Assembly (NCBI RefSeq): GCF_014698065.1
Contig: NZ_JACJSI010000051.1
Coordinates: 1-48,881 of the forward strand
Length of the DNA stretch: 48,881 nucleotides
Reading direction: 5' to 3'
Origin: Nostoc flagelliforme FACHB-838
Lineage (GTDB): Bacteria; Cyanobacteriota; Cyanobacteriia; Cyanobacteriales; Nostocaceae
The position numbers were made by a program, and so were the translations under genes. The notes below the pieces were generated by a model. The model was not told the DNA's origin and made no database searches. It saw only the letters and a list, made by a program, of their open reading frames with translations. This document shows positions 1 to 8,706 of this stretch, one piece after another (position 1 is the first letter of the stretch; every line of letters starts with the position of its first letter).

Positions 1-86
1 GTCAGTATTTTGTATCTCAGGAGACACCAATGAAAAATCCCTCAGATGCACGACACTTAATTTCCATTCTTCGGAACAATGCCTAA
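1..86 (+). CDS. C-terminal fragment of an unidentified protein (runs off left edge)
   Basis: An open frame enters from the left edge (codons at positions 3, 6, 9 and so on) and stops at TAA 84-86. The 27 visible residues end in DARHLISILRNNA. I do not recognise the family. The short basic tail would fit a transposase or another DNA-associated protein, but that is a guess. It is the only plus-strand frame in this corner, and the neighbouring 20-kb block runs the other way. Confidence 0.3.
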   Translation, partial: QYFVSQETPMKNPSDARHLISILRNNA

Positions 87-176
87 TTTACATGACTTTG
101 AGCCTTAACTGAACCGTATTGACCCCCAAACCTCCTCCCCATTCTTCGAGTTACAGTGTATGCACAACTCGAAAAA

Positions 177-250
177 AGCTTGATTTTCCATTTCTCTCGT
201 TTCTCTAGTTCCCAGTCTCTGACCGGGAACTAGTCAAATTTTATCAAGCT
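177..250. repeat. Nested palindrome between the left-edge frame and the epimerase gene
   Basis: An outer inverted repeat AGCTTGA (177-183) / TCAAGCT (244-250) encloses a 9-bp perfect stem CTAGTTCCC (205-213) / GGGAACTAG (225-233). It lies downstream of the last gene of the minus-strand block (stop at 327). It could act as a transcript end, although no T-run follows on the minus strand, or be a genomic repeat. The rest of 87-326 shows no gene; a short plus-strand frame at 268-456 is antisense to the epimerase gene. Confidence 0.5.
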
Positions 251-326
251 AGATTTTTAGAGTTTGTGTGTACACCGTAGGCTCTTTGAGAGGGAACTAT
301 GATCTACCTTTTATGATTAGGAAACG

Positions 327-896
327 CTATAAAAGCTTTACGTCATCCCAGGCGTTACAATTTTTTTTCGATTCAAATAAACTCCAAGCTCTATCTTTTT
401 CCGAAATTTCAGTCACAGGTAGAGGCCATTCAATCCCAAAAGCTGGGTCATCATAGCGATAGCCATTGGCATATTCTGGGGCGTATAAGTCACCCATTTG
501 ATAATTCACTTCGGTTTCGTCGGTGAGCGTTTGGAACCCATGAGCACACGTCTCAGGGATATAGAGAGCAAGGCGATTTTCAGCAGTCAACTCTATACCA
601 ATATGAGATAAATAGCTAGAAGATTCTGGACGCAAATCGATTATTACATCATAAATACTCCCTCTAATACAACGCACCAATTTTGTTTCCTGAGAAGGAG
701 GTGTTTGATAATGCATACCCCGCAACGTTCCTTTTTTATAGTTAAAAGATAAATTGGTTTGGGCAATAGTAGGTTTTAAACCACGATCTTTAAATTCCTG
801 AATACAGAAACTCCGAGCAAAAAAGCCTCGGCTATCTCGCTGCAACTCTAAATCAACAATAAATGCCCCTTTTATTTTAGTTTCGGTAAATATCAT
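327..896 (-). CDS. dTDP-4-dehydrorhamnose 3,5-epimerase (RmlC/RfbC) family protein
   Basis: A cupin-fold sugar-nucleotide epimerase of 189 aa, the usual RmlC length. Visible signatures are RDSRGFF (residues 20-26), the RGMHYQ strand with the candidate catalytic His62, and CAHGFQTL with His119 followed by Tyr132. RmlC enzymes invert C3 and/or C5 of a 4-keto-6-deoxy NDP-hexose. This is the last gene of the nucleotide-sugar group; 39 bp separate it from the PIG-L gene. The neighbouring cytidylyltransferase suggests the substrate could be CDP- rather than dTDP-linked, so the rhamnose name is a family label only. ATG start at 896. Confidence 0.85.
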   Translation of the reverse strand: MIFTETKIKGAFIVDLELQRDSRGFFARSFCIQEFKDRGLKPTIAQTNLSFNYKKGTLRGMHYQTPPSQETKLVRCIRGSIYDVIIDLRPESSSYLSHIGIELTAENRLALYIPETCAHGFQTLTDETEVNYQMGDLYAPEYANGYRYDDPAFGIEWPLPVTEISEKDRAWSLFESKKNCNAWDDVKLL

Positions 897-935
897 GAAT
901 TTGCAAATTTGGGATAAAATTAAAAATCTGTTTTT

Positions 936-1589
936 TTAGAAGAATATTTTTCGACAGTAAAATGCCTCAGCATATTTACTCGCTGAATTAGATTCAATTC
1001 CGCGAATTCGGAGAATCGAGCGAAAAGTATCTTCTGTAAACCACTGCTTATGATTTTGGGTGGGAAATGCCTCTATAATATATTGAATTTTTCGGCGGCA
1101 AAATTCCTCATCTAAATGCACAAAGAAATTAGGAATACCCAAATCACCATCATATTTTGGTATCTCATATTCCAAAATTAAATGGTTTCTAAAGGTGTTC
1201 CAAGTCAAATCAGAAATTAAGCGGTGATCTTGGTGGCGATCGTCTCGATGATGAGTAAATATTATATCTGGTGAAAATTCCTGCTTCAACTGCTCAAAGC
1301 ATTCCTTCACTTTTATCCCTTCAAAAGGTAAAAAGCCATCTCGAAAATTTTTAATGATAATTTTCTTGACCGGAATTTCTTTTAAAAAAAGATTGGCACT
1401 TGTAGTTGCTTCCTGCGCTCTTTGTTCGTTGGAACTAAAGACAACCCAATAGATAACAACATGTTGGTAATTCTCTATCAGTTTTAAGATTGTGCCCCCA
1501 CAACCAATTTCTATATCATCGCAATGAGAACCTAAACAAAGGATTCTATACTCAGATTCTTCTGTTTTGTTGAAGCTAAGTTGGATCAT
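936..1589 (-). CDS. PIG-L (LmbE-like) family deacetylase
   Basis: A 217-aa Zn-dependent N-deacetylase-type protein. The PIG-L signature is near the N-terminus as SHCDDIEIGCGG (residues 21-32; the family norm is AHPDDE, so Pro and Glu are replaced by Cys and Ile). The second metal-binding block is HHRDDRHQDHR (113-123). Family members remove acetyl groups from GlcNAc-type sugars or related small molecules. The start overlaps the stop of the cytidylyltransferase gene by 4 bp (ATGA), so the two are translationally coupled. In this setting it probably deacetylates an N-acetylated sugar intermediate; the actual substrate cannot be read from sequence. Confidence 0.85.
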   Translation of the reverse strand: MIQLSFNKTEESEYRILCLGSHCDDIEIGCGGTILKLIENYQHVVIYWVVFSSNEQRAQEATTSANLFLKEIPVKKIIIKNFRDGFLPFEGIKVKECFEQLKQEFSPDIIFTHHRDDRHQDHRLISDLTWNTFRNHLILEYEIPKYDGDLGIPNFFVHLDEEFCRRKIQYIIEAFPTQNHKQWFTEDTFRSILRIRGIESNSASKYAEAFYCRKIFF

Positions 1590-2383
1590 ACATCCGTTAC
1601 TTCTAGTTGTTTATCTCTCCATACTTCCCAAGGTCTTTCGCCTTGAGCATACATATCATCCAACTGTTGCTTCTCTTTAAACGTATCCATTACCCCAAAA
1701 AAGCCAGTGTATCTATACGCAAAAAGTTCTTTTTTAGCAATCAGTCTTTGAAAAGGCTCAAGAACAAGTTCTTCGCCACGATTAATATAGTTAAAAATCT
1801 CTTTTTTAAAGATAAAATACCCTCCATTAATCCAAATATCACGTTGTTTGACATCTTGGATATCCTTCACCAAACCATCCTCATGCATATCAACTAGATG
1901 AAAACTTTGGCTTGGTCTGACGCACAAGAAACTACCAATTTTATCACGCTGATAAAAATGATTAATGTATGTTGGTAGATCCAAGTCTGTCAAACCATCG
2001 CTGTAGTTAGCTAAAAATACTTCTTCTCCTTCTAAATACTTTTGTACTGCCTTAAATCTTTGTCCAATATTGGCAGTTAAACCTGTATCTACAAATGTGA
2101 TATTCCAATCTTGAATATCCCGATTAAACAACTCAATTTTGCTTCCATTGGAAAGGCTAAAATTATTAGAAAGCCATTCATTGTAATTCAAAAAATAGCT
2201 TTTAATTAGGTCAGCCTTGTAACCAAGACATAAGATAAAATCTTTATGCCCATAGTGAGCATAGTATTTCATTACGTGCCATAATATAGGTCTATAACCA
2301 ATATTCACCATTGGCTTAGGAATACTTTCTGAATACTCCCTCATTCTGGCTCCTAAACCGCCACAAAATAAAACTACTTTCAT
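1586..2383 (-). CDS. rfbF: Glucose-1-phosphate cytidylyltransferase (RfbF-type nucleotidyltransferase)
   Basis: A 265-aa sugar-1-phosphate nucleotidyltransferase. The N-terminal loop GGLGARMREYSESIPKPM (residues 8-25) is the RfbF form of the nucleotide-binding signature, with Arg13 and Lys23. The region around residues 34-76 (WHVMKYYAHYG, then LGYKADLIKSYF) follows the same family. The reaction would be CTP + glucose-1-phosphate to CDP-glucose, the entry point of CDP-3,6-dideoxyhexose and branched deoxysugar pathways. A purine-rich AAAGGGAAA precedes the ATG. It overlaps the PIG-L gene by 4 bp and follows the methyltransferase by 38 bp, so it is clearly in an operon. No separate canonical CDP-glucose 4,6-dehydratase (RfbG) is visible; the SDR gene at 3723-4751 may serve that step. 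Confidence 0.85.
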   Translation of the reverse strand: MKVVLFCGGLGARMREYSESIPKPMVNIGYRPILWHVMKYYAHYGHKDFILCLGYKADLIKSYFLNYNEWLSNNFSLSNGSKIELFNRDIQDWNITFVDTGLTANIGQRFKAVQKYLEGEEVFLANYSDGLTDLDLPTYINHFYQRDKIGSFLCVRPSQSFHLVDMHEDGLVKDIQDVKQRDIWINGGYFIFKKEIFNYINRGEELVLEPFQRLIAKKELFAYRYTGFFGVMDTFKEKQQLDDMYAQGERPWEVWRDKQLEVTDV

Positions 2384-2421
2384 TTCACTTTCCCTTTTTA
2401 ATGATAAAAAATATCAAATTT

Positions 2422-3687
2422 TTAAGAGTAGACATTAACTTCAGGAATTGGAACAACAAATTGACCGCCCCAATCCCGAATGTAAGCTATTTGTTCCATA
2501 ATTTCATTTTTTAAATTCCAGGGCAAAATTAGTACATAGTCAGGCTTTGTCTCTACAATTTTGTCTGGATGAAAAATCGGAATATGAGTACCTGGTAAAA
2601 ATTGACCTTGTTTGTAAGGGTTACGGTCTACTGTATAATCAATAAAATCTGTTCGAATACCACAATAGTTTAAGAGAGTGTTTCCCTTACCCGGAGCGCC
2701 ATACCCAACAATCATTTTTCCCTCTCGTTTAAGTTTGATTAAGAAATCTAATAACTTGCGTTTGGTTTCCTTGACTTGTTCACCAAATGAAAAATAGTAT
2801 TCTAATTCCGTAAAGCCAGCCGCTTCTTCTCTATATTTAAGTTCTGATACTTGGTGGCTAACAGGTTTAGAAGAGTCTTCGTTGTGGCAAGCATAAATTC
2901 TTAAAGAACCACCATGAGTAGCTAATTCTTCTACATCAAAAATTGTCAAACCATGAGCAGCAAAAATCTTTTCTACGGTGATAAATGAAAAATAAGAGAA
3001 ATGCTCATGGTAAATAGTATCAAACTGATTTTCCTCAATTAACTGCATCAGGTGGGGAAATTCCATAGTAATTACACCATGCGGCTTGAGGATAATTTTC
3101 ATCCCTTTGATAAAATCATTGAGATAGGGTGTGTGGGCAAGGACATTATTTCCTAGTAATAAATCTGCTTGTTTGCCCTGAGCAACCTGTTCTTTGGCTG
3201 TCTCCTGTCCAAAAAATTTGACAACTGTAGGAACACCTTTGTTTATTGCTACCTCAGCAACATTTGCTGCTGGTTCTATTCCCAGCGCCGGGATGTCTTT
3301 AGCAACAAAGTATTGTAGTAAGTAGCCATCATTGCTGGCAATTTCTATTACCTGACTTTTGGAGTTTAATTGGAAGCGTTCTATTACTAAATCTACGTAC
3401 TTCCTGGCGTGTTGCAACCAGCTATCAGAGTAAGAAGAGAAATAGGCGTAGTTACTAAAAATATTTTCTGGGCTAATATATTCTTGCAGTTGAACTAAAA
3501 AACACTCCTCGCAAACATATACATGTAGAGGATAAAAAGGCTCTACTTCATTAAGTTGTTTCAGGCTTCGATAGCTTTCACAGGGAGGAGACATACCTAA
3601 ATCTACAAATGTATGCTGCAATCCTGTCCCACAGAACATACAGTTACCAGTTATTGGTTGATTATTTGTTAGTTTTAGTAAATTCAT
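2422..3687 (-). CDS. NDP-hexose C-methyltransferase (zinc-binding, SAM-dependent)
   Basis: A 421-aa protein with three parts. The N-terminal zinc-binding module has two CxxC pairs (Cys16/Cys19 and Cys59/Cys62). The central class I methyltransferase has the SAM motif VIEIASNDGYLL (113-124). The C-terminal domain has VGYGAPGKGNTLLNY, typical of TylC3/CloU-like sugar C-methyltransferases. Such enzymes add a methyl branch at C3 of a keto-deoxysugar. With RfbF, the SDR and the 3,5-epimerase it implies a branched-chain methylated deoxysugar for a surface glycan or glycoprotein. It lies 35 bp downstream of the SDR gene. Confidence 0.85.
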   Translation of the reverse strand: MNLLKLTNNQPITGNCMFCGTGLQHTFVDLGMSPPCESYRSLKQLNEVEPFYPLHVYVCEECFLVQLQEYISPENIFSNYAYFSSYSDSWLQHARKYVDLVIERFQLNSKSQVIEIASNDGYLLQYFVAKDIPALGIEPAANVAEVAINKGVPTVVKFFGQETAKEQVAQGKQADLLLGNNVLAHTPYLNDFIKGMKIILKPHGVITMEFPHLMQLIEENQFDTIYHEHFSYFSFITVEKIFAAHGLTIFDVEELATHGGSLRIYACHNEDSSKPVSHQVSELKYREEAAGFTELEYYFSFGEQVKETKRKLLDFLIKLKREGKMIVGYGAPGKGNTLLNYCGIRTDFIDYTVDRNPYKQGQFLPGTHIPIFHPDKIVETKPDYVLILPWNLKNEIMEQIAYIRDWGGQFVVPIPEVNVYS

Positions 3688-3722
3688 ATTTTATGTTTTT
3701 TTGCCAAATGCAGGTTTTTAAT

Positions 3723-4751
3723 TTAAACAATCCGCCAGAAGAAATCTTGATCGATTTGCTGAGTGCGAATAAGATATTCCAGTTGTTTCAGGCGAGTAAA
3801 GCGTCTAGATTCAAATGTTTCTCTGTCCATATCAATTTGCTGGAAGACATTATAAAGTTGTTGGGCACCGCTTTGGACATCCCACTCACATTTGAATTCT
3901 GGTAAATTTTGGTTAATTTTATCAAATGAAACCTGATAGCTGCGGTTATCAGGATCATGTTTACCAAAGCTTAATTGACAACCTGTAAAGACATCTGCAA
4001 CTATTTGAGCAATTTGCTTGACTTGATAGTTGCTATTTGTATCACCCACATTAAAAATTTGGTTGTGAATTACATCACGCGGAGCTTCTAAGGTACAGAT
4101 AATTGCTTTGCAGATATCTAACAGATGCACTAGAGGCCGCCAAGGTGTACCATCGCTGTTCATCTTGATTTCTTTAATTGTCCATGCCCAACCTGCTAGA
4201 TTATTTAAGACAATATCAAAGCGCATTCTCGGCGAGGCTCCATAGGCTGTGGCATTTCGCAAAAAGGTGGGAGAAAAGCCATCATCAGCAAGGAGTTTCA
4301 CATCCTGTTCGACAAGTGCTTTGCATTTGGCATAAGCTGTTTGGGGATTGATGGTAGACTCTTCGTGAACATAATCCTCACTGGCAAAACCATAGACACT
4401 GCATGATGAAGTATACACAAAGCGCTGGATTCCAGCTGCTTTGGCCAGCTTTGCCAAATGTACTGAACCTTTGTGGTTGATATCATAAGTGATATTAGGC
4501 GCTAACTGACCTAGAGGATCGTTGGAAAGTTCTGCCATGTGAACTACTGCTTCCACGCCTTCCAGGTCTTCTGTTGTGATGTGACGGATGTCTTTGTTGA
4601 GGGTTTTGGCAGTTACCTTAGTGCCGTTATATAGCCAACCTACTTTATAAAAGCCAGTATCCAAACCAATTACTTCATGACCTTGTTGGATCATCAGGGG
4701 AGCCAATAAGGAGCCGATATAACCTTCAGTTCCAGTTACAAGTACTTTCAT
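3723..4751 (-). CDS. NAD(P)-dependent epimerase/dehydratase (extended SDR)
   Basis: A 342-aa nucleotide-sugar SDR. It has the N-terminal Rossmann motif GTEGYIG (residues 7-13), the active-site serine strand TSSCSVYG, and the YAKCK form of the YxxxK catalytic pair. Extended SDRs epimerise, dehydrate or reduce NDP-sugars. The protein lacks a recognisable RfbG or RmlB signature, so I only claim the superfamily. The gene opens the nucleotide-sugar set, 11 bp after the upstream glycosyltransferase stop, which suggests one transcript with the glycosyltransferases. Confidence 0.85.
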   Translation of the reverse strand: MKVLVTGTEGYIGSLLAPLMIQQGHEVIGLDTGFYKVGWLYNGTKVTAKTLNKDIRHITTEDLEGVEAVVHMAELSNDPLGQLAPNITYDINHKGSVHLAKLAKAAGIQRFVYTSSCSVYGFASEDYVHEESTINPQTAYAKCKALVEQDVKLLADDGFSPTFLRNATAYGASPRMRFDIVLNNLAGWAWTIKEIKMNSDGTPWRPLVHLLDICKAIICTLEAPRDVIHNQIFNVGDTNSNYQVKQIAQIVADVFTGCQLSFGKHDPDNRSYQVSFDKINQNLPEFKCEWDVQSGAQQLYNVFQQIDMDRETFESRRFTRLKQLEYLIRTQQIDQDFFWRIV

Positions 4752-4762
4752 ATCCGATTATT

Positions 4763-6127
4763 TTATGGTGCGATCGCAGTTTGTGGGGGTTGTAATTCAG
4801 TCGGAATATTGTCTACAGGTACTGATAGCAACTTAGCAATAATTTCTTCTCTTACGGGAGCAACTTCATCTTGAGTCAACCAAGCGAATAACTTTGCTAA
4901 CGCTTGCGGAGAGCGATCGAGTTTGAGAATTTCTTGGAGCATACGCAAAGCCCCTGCAACATTGCCACTTTTCAGAGGAATTGCCGCTCGTGTCAGACAA
5001 TAATTGAAGTTATAGCTGCAAGCTTGGATTGTAATGTCTGCGCGATGTTCAACAGGAAGATAACTTTTAGAAATTTCTATACCCTGGCGGATGGATGTCG
5101 CCAGAATCCCAGATGATAAGTCATCATCTGTCAGTCTGTGGGAATGTATACGGTAACGAGCAAAACTTTCCGGTTCGTACCACCAATTATAAGAAACAGC
5201 AATGCGTTTGTAGAGTTCCCATTCAGAAGCGCAAACTAAATGCGGATAATAACCTCCTAGTTGTTCATGAGTAACGCGACGAATGACAACCGCAGGCACC
5301 TGTAATGGGCATGTCACACCAATCGCCTGCAAAAAATTCTGAGGGATACCTTTATCGTCTCCAAACCAAGAAATCACTTCCCCTTTTTCAACTACTGTTC
5401 CTTTTTCATTGAAATATTCAAAATTTCCGAAAGCGGCTCCTATGGAATCTGGACACCCTTGAAGACTTTGCTGGAGTCGGTTATAAAAACCTGGAAGCAC
5501 ACAGTCGTCATCATGCAGGATATGAATCCACTGACCGCGACTGAGGGAAATGCCTACATTGTGATTTGGCAGTACTCCAATATTTTCCTGATTGCGGTAG
5601 TAGCGGATTACTCCTCGTCCAATACTATTCACTAAATCGAATAACGGTGGTGTACTGGCATTATCTATCACCAAAATTTCCATCTGCTCTGCCCCAGGCC
5701 ATTGCACCAAGACGCTAGCCAGACATTCAAGGAGATAATTGGTGCGGTTATATACCGGAATCACTACAGTCCAAAATGGTCGGGGTTTTTCTGATTCTGT
5801 TACGGGTGGAATTGCTGGAAACTCATAGTCGCCAACAGTAACCTCACCTTGGGGAATGGGGGGAGTAACGAGCATTTCTTGGGTGATGGCAGCGTTCTGG
5901 TAAGCGGCCACCGCTTTGGCGTAGTGGGGATTGAGTAAGGTCAACCCCTGACGATATACCGAAATCGTTTCTGTAATCTGGTTTTGAGCTTGGTAAACCT
6001 GACCTAAACGGTTGTAGATTTCCCAATTTTGGGGATTGAGTTTTAAGGCTTGGTAATAGGATGCGATCGCTTCTTCCCAATGACCTTCTTCTTGCAGGAT
6101 GTTGCCTTCAACCTGATTAATTGCCAT
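4763..6127 (-). CDS. TPR-fused family 2 glycosyltransferase
   Basis: Roughly two TPR units (residues 35-110 of the longest reading) are followed by a GT-A family 2 catalytic domain. That domain starts FWTVVIPVYNRT (148-159) and has VIDNAS (183-188) and the metal-binding HDDD (235-238). I start at the internal ATG (6125-6127, residue 31 of the longer form). The long form begins GTG at 6217, overlaps the upstream gene by 41 bp, and its first 30 residues do not resemble a TPR. The protein is about 60% shorter in its TPR part than its upstream paralogue (6177-8177). TPRs probably dock a protein substrate or partner; the donor sugar and acceptor are unknown. Confidence 0.8.
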   Translation of the reverse strand: MAINQVEGNILQEEGHWEEAIASYYQALKLNPQNWEIYNRLGQVYQAQNQITETISVYRQGLTLLNPHYAKAVAAYQNAAITQEMLVTPPIPQGEVTVGDYEFPAIPPVTESEKPRPFWTVVIPVYNRTNYLLECLASVLVQWPGAEQMEILVIDNASTPPLFDLVNSIGRGVIRYYRNQENIGVLPNHNVGISLSRGQWIHILHDDDCVLPGFYNRLQQSLQGCPDSIGAAFGNFEYFNEKGTVVEKGEVISWFGDDKGIPQNFLQAIGVTCPLQVPAVVIRRVTHEQLGGYYPHLVCASEWELYKRIAVSYNWWYEPESFARYRIHSHRLTDDDLSSGILATSIRQGIEISKSYLPVEHRADITIQACSYNFNYCLTRAAIPLKSGNVAGALRMLQEILKLDRSPQALAKLFAWLTQDEVAPVREEIIAKLLSVPVDNIPTELQPPQTAIAP

Positions 6128-6176
6128 AGTTTTCAGTCCAAAACTAGAAAATTTTTGCTTTTTGCTAAATGAGCCT

Positions 6177-8177
6177 TCATAAAGGAAGTAAGATAAATCT
6201 TGAGGCAATTTCATCACGCAGAGGAGCTGCTTCTTCTCGTGTTAACCAACTAAATAACTTTGCCACTGCTTCAGGGCTACGATCTATTGTTAGAGCCTCT
6301 TCCAAGGCTTGCCAAACTCCTGTCAGATTCCTAGCCTGTAGAGGAATTAGAATCAATTCTAGACAATAAAGAAAATAATAACTCCGGGATTGGGCTGTAA
6401 TTTGTGCCGAGTGTTCAGCAGGAAAATAACTCTCTGATATTTCAATTGCACGGCGGATGGATATCATCTGCTTCCCAGAGAGTAAAAGTTCGGTGGTAAC
6501 ATTGTTAGCATGTTGGCGGTAACGAGCTAAAATTTCTGGTTCATACCACCAATCGTAAACAGAGGCAATGCGTTTATAAATTTCCCAATCACTTGTATAA
6601 GTCAATTCAGGATGGTATACGCCCAACTTTTCGTGTGCTTCTCGACGAATCACCACCGCAGGCATATTCAATGAGTTACTAAGTCCAATATGTTGCAACC
6701 AATTTTGGACAATCCCTCGCTCTGGATAGATTTGTTGGCGGAAAATTACTTCTCCTTTCTCGTTAATATTTTGATAACCCGTAGAAGCTGCTCCTACAAA
6801 ATCGGAACACCCTTCTAGACTTTCTTGTAGCCGGGAATAAAAACCAGGGAGAATATAATCATCGTCGTGCAGTAAATGAACCCAATGACCGCGAGTTAGA
6901 GCAACTCCGGCATTCCAATTTCCTGGCAGACCGAGATTTTGCGGATTACGATAGTAGTGGATTATTCCTTGTCCAATACTATTCACCACTTCAAATACTG
7001 GCGTTTTACTAGCATCGTCCATGACGATGATTTCCATCTGCTCTTCTCCTTGCCATTGTGCCAACACGCTTGCAAGGCACTCGAGGAGATAGTCTGTGCG
7101 GTTATATACAGTTATCACCACACTCCAAAAAGGCCGCTTACCTATATCATCTGCTACGGTCGGAATAGTCGGAAAGCTATATTGCCCTACAATTACCTCC
7201 CCTTGAGGAATTGAAGGTGTGACTGGTACTTGTTGAGGAATTTCAGCATCTTTACCAGCCGCTAATGCTTTGGCATAGTGGGGATTAATCAGCTTTAACC
7301 CTTGTTGATAGGCAGAAACTGCTTTTTGGAATTGGTTTTGCTGTTGGTAAACTTTGCCTATGTTGAGGTAAATTTTCCCATCGTTAGGATTAAGTTCCAA
7401 GAGTTTTTGATAGCATATTATCGCCTCTTCAAACTTACCTTGTTCTTGCAGCGCCAACCCCAGGTTATAATGAGCTTCTAGTAAATCTGGCTGTAGTGCG
7501 ATCGCTTGCTTGTAACAAGTAACAGCATTTTTCAAATCCCCTGCTTTTTTCCGGGCAACACCCAATTTATTATTTAATTGTGCATAGTGTATTTGTTGAT
7601 TGCTAGAGAGCTTACCTTGAGCGTGTAGTACATCGCCCAAATTAGTCTCTGCTTCTATAAAGTCTGGCTTTAACTCTAGAGCTTTTTGATAGTAGTTAAT
7701 TGCTTCTTCAAATAATCCTTGTTGTTGCAGAGCATAGCCCAAGTTGTTGTAAATGGGCAGTGAGTTAGGTAATAAAACTAGAGCTTGGCGATAAGCTTTC
7801 TCTGCTTCCGAAAACTGTTCCTGAACTAAACGCAAATTACCTAAACTGAACCAAATCTTAACAGAATTTGCTTGAATTTGCGAAGCCGCACTTAGCCACT
7901 GTTCAGCAATTTCGGGTTGCCCCATCTGCTGCGCCAACATCCCTAAACTATATAAAGCTTCTGGGTGGTCAGGCTGTTTTTCCAGAACTTGAATATATAG
8001 CAGTTCTGCTTCCACTAAATGATTGCTTCGTTGCTGTTGAACCGCTAGTTCGAGAATTCCAGCTACTTCTGTTTTATCTAGCAATTCCGCTTCATACTTT
8101 TGACCGGACTGATGCTTCTGCACCGCAATTTGAATAAGAGATTTAACTTTAAATTCTGAAATACTTGTAGTATTCAT
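6177..8177 (-). CDS. TPR-repeat family 2 glycosyltransferase
   Basis: A 666-aa cytosolic protein. TPR repeats fill residues 36-310. Between them sits a non-TPR insert around 188-212 (QGKLSSNQQ...) that recurs in the GT41 protein nearby. The GT2 domain begins WSVVITVYNRT (351-361), with VMDDAS (385-390) and HDDD (437-440). The catalytic half is closely related to that of the downstream gene, indicating a tandem duplication followed by loss of TPRs in the downstream copy. No signal peptide or membrane segment is seen. TPR-GT2 proteins are candidates for glycosylating proteins before export, but this is inferred. A 529-bp spacer separates it from the RTX gene. Confidence 0.85.
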   Translation of the reverse strand: MNTTSISEFKVKSLIQIAVQKHQSGQKYEAELLDKTEVAGILELAVQQQRSNHLVEAELLYIQVLEKQPDHPEALYSLGMLAQQMGQPEIAEQWLSAASQIQANSVKIWFSLGNLRLVQEQFSEAEKAYRQALVLLPNSLPIYNNLGYALQQQGLFEEAINYYQKALELKPDFIEAETNLGDVLHAQGKLSSNQQIHYAQLNNKLGVARKKAGDLKNAVTCYKQAIALQPDLLEAHYNLGLALQEQGKFEEAIICYQKLLELNPNDGKIYLNIGKVYQQQNQFQKAVSAYQQGLKLINPHYAKALAAGKDAEIPQQVPVTPSIPQGEVIVGQYSFPTIPTVADDIGKRPFWSVVITVYNRTDYLLECLASVLAQWQGEEQMEIIVMDDASKTPVFEVVNSIGQGIIHYYRNPQNLGLPGNWNAGVALTRGHWVHLLHDDDYILPGFYSRLQESLEGCSDFVGAASTGYQNINEKGEVIFRQQIYPERGIVQNWLQHIGLSNSLNMPAVVIRREAHEKLGVYHPELTYTSDWEIYKRIASVYDWWYEPEILARYRQHANNVTTELLLSGKQMISIRRAIEISESYFPAEHSAQITAQSRSYYFLYCLELILIPLQARNLTGVWQALEEALTIDRSPEAVAKLFSWLTREEAAPLRDEIASRFILLPL

Positions 8178-8289
8178 AACTATGTATTATCCATAACTAT
8201 ATCTAAGTTGATATTAGATTGTTGCTGATTAGTATAGCTTCAAAAGATATATGATAACTATCAATAAAAAAATATTTTTATCTGTTTTT

Positions 8290-8307
8290 ACCTGTTAAAA
8301 AACAGGT
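8290..8307. repeat. Short perfect hairpin in the RTX-GT2 spacer
   Basis: ACCTGTT, a 4-A loop, then AACAGGT: a 7-bp perfect stem. It lies 113 bp upstream of the TPR-GT2 start and could be an operator or a weak transcript terminator. No T-run follows on the minus strand. Apart from this hairpin and the MITE at 8366-8474, the spacer 8178-8706 shows no supported gene. Confidence 0.4.
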
Positions 8308-8365
8308 CTATTTCATTTGACAGGGGAGAGATTTTGTCAACAGTATGGGCAAGAAATAAGCGTTA

Positions 8366-8474
8366 AGTTATACCAAATTGGAAAAAGAATGCGACAGATA
8401 GGTAGGGGCATAACATTGTTGTGCCCTTACGAATAATTGATTTGTCGCAAACATTATTTGAATTAGTATTAGTA
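8366..8474. mobile_element. MITE-like palindromic element
   Basis: Nested inverted repeats: imperfect outer ends (TTATACCAAATT / AATTAGTATTAG), a middle arm TGCGACAGAT (8390-8399) / ATTTGTCGCA (8440-8449), and an inner stem GTAGGGGCA (8402-8410) / TGCCCTTAC (8422-8430) with one G-T pair. The GTAGGGGCA...TGCCC core is shared with another element in this window (22740-22841) and is common in Nostoc intergenic DNA. It is non-autonomous, with no coding capacity. Confidence 0.6.
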
Positions 8475-8706
8475 ATCGAAAAATTACCAACTCAACGAGT
8501 AAATTTCAATGCGTACACCATAGGGGTTGCCGTTGGTAAAACCTCTCCCAAAAAAGGCATCAACATTTTCTTGTCTAATCAGATTTTTTACTCACCTGAT
8601 TGTTTTGACTAAGATGCTTGTAAATCAGAGTCTTTTAGGGAATGAAACATCTCTGCTTTTTAAGGTGCGAATCATCCCGAATCAGAGTAGTAATGAAATC
8701 GGCTTG

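Noticed and set aside
268..456. Plus-strand 62-codon open frame at the left
   Set aside because: It overlaps the epimerase gene in antisense and has no ribosome site or family features.
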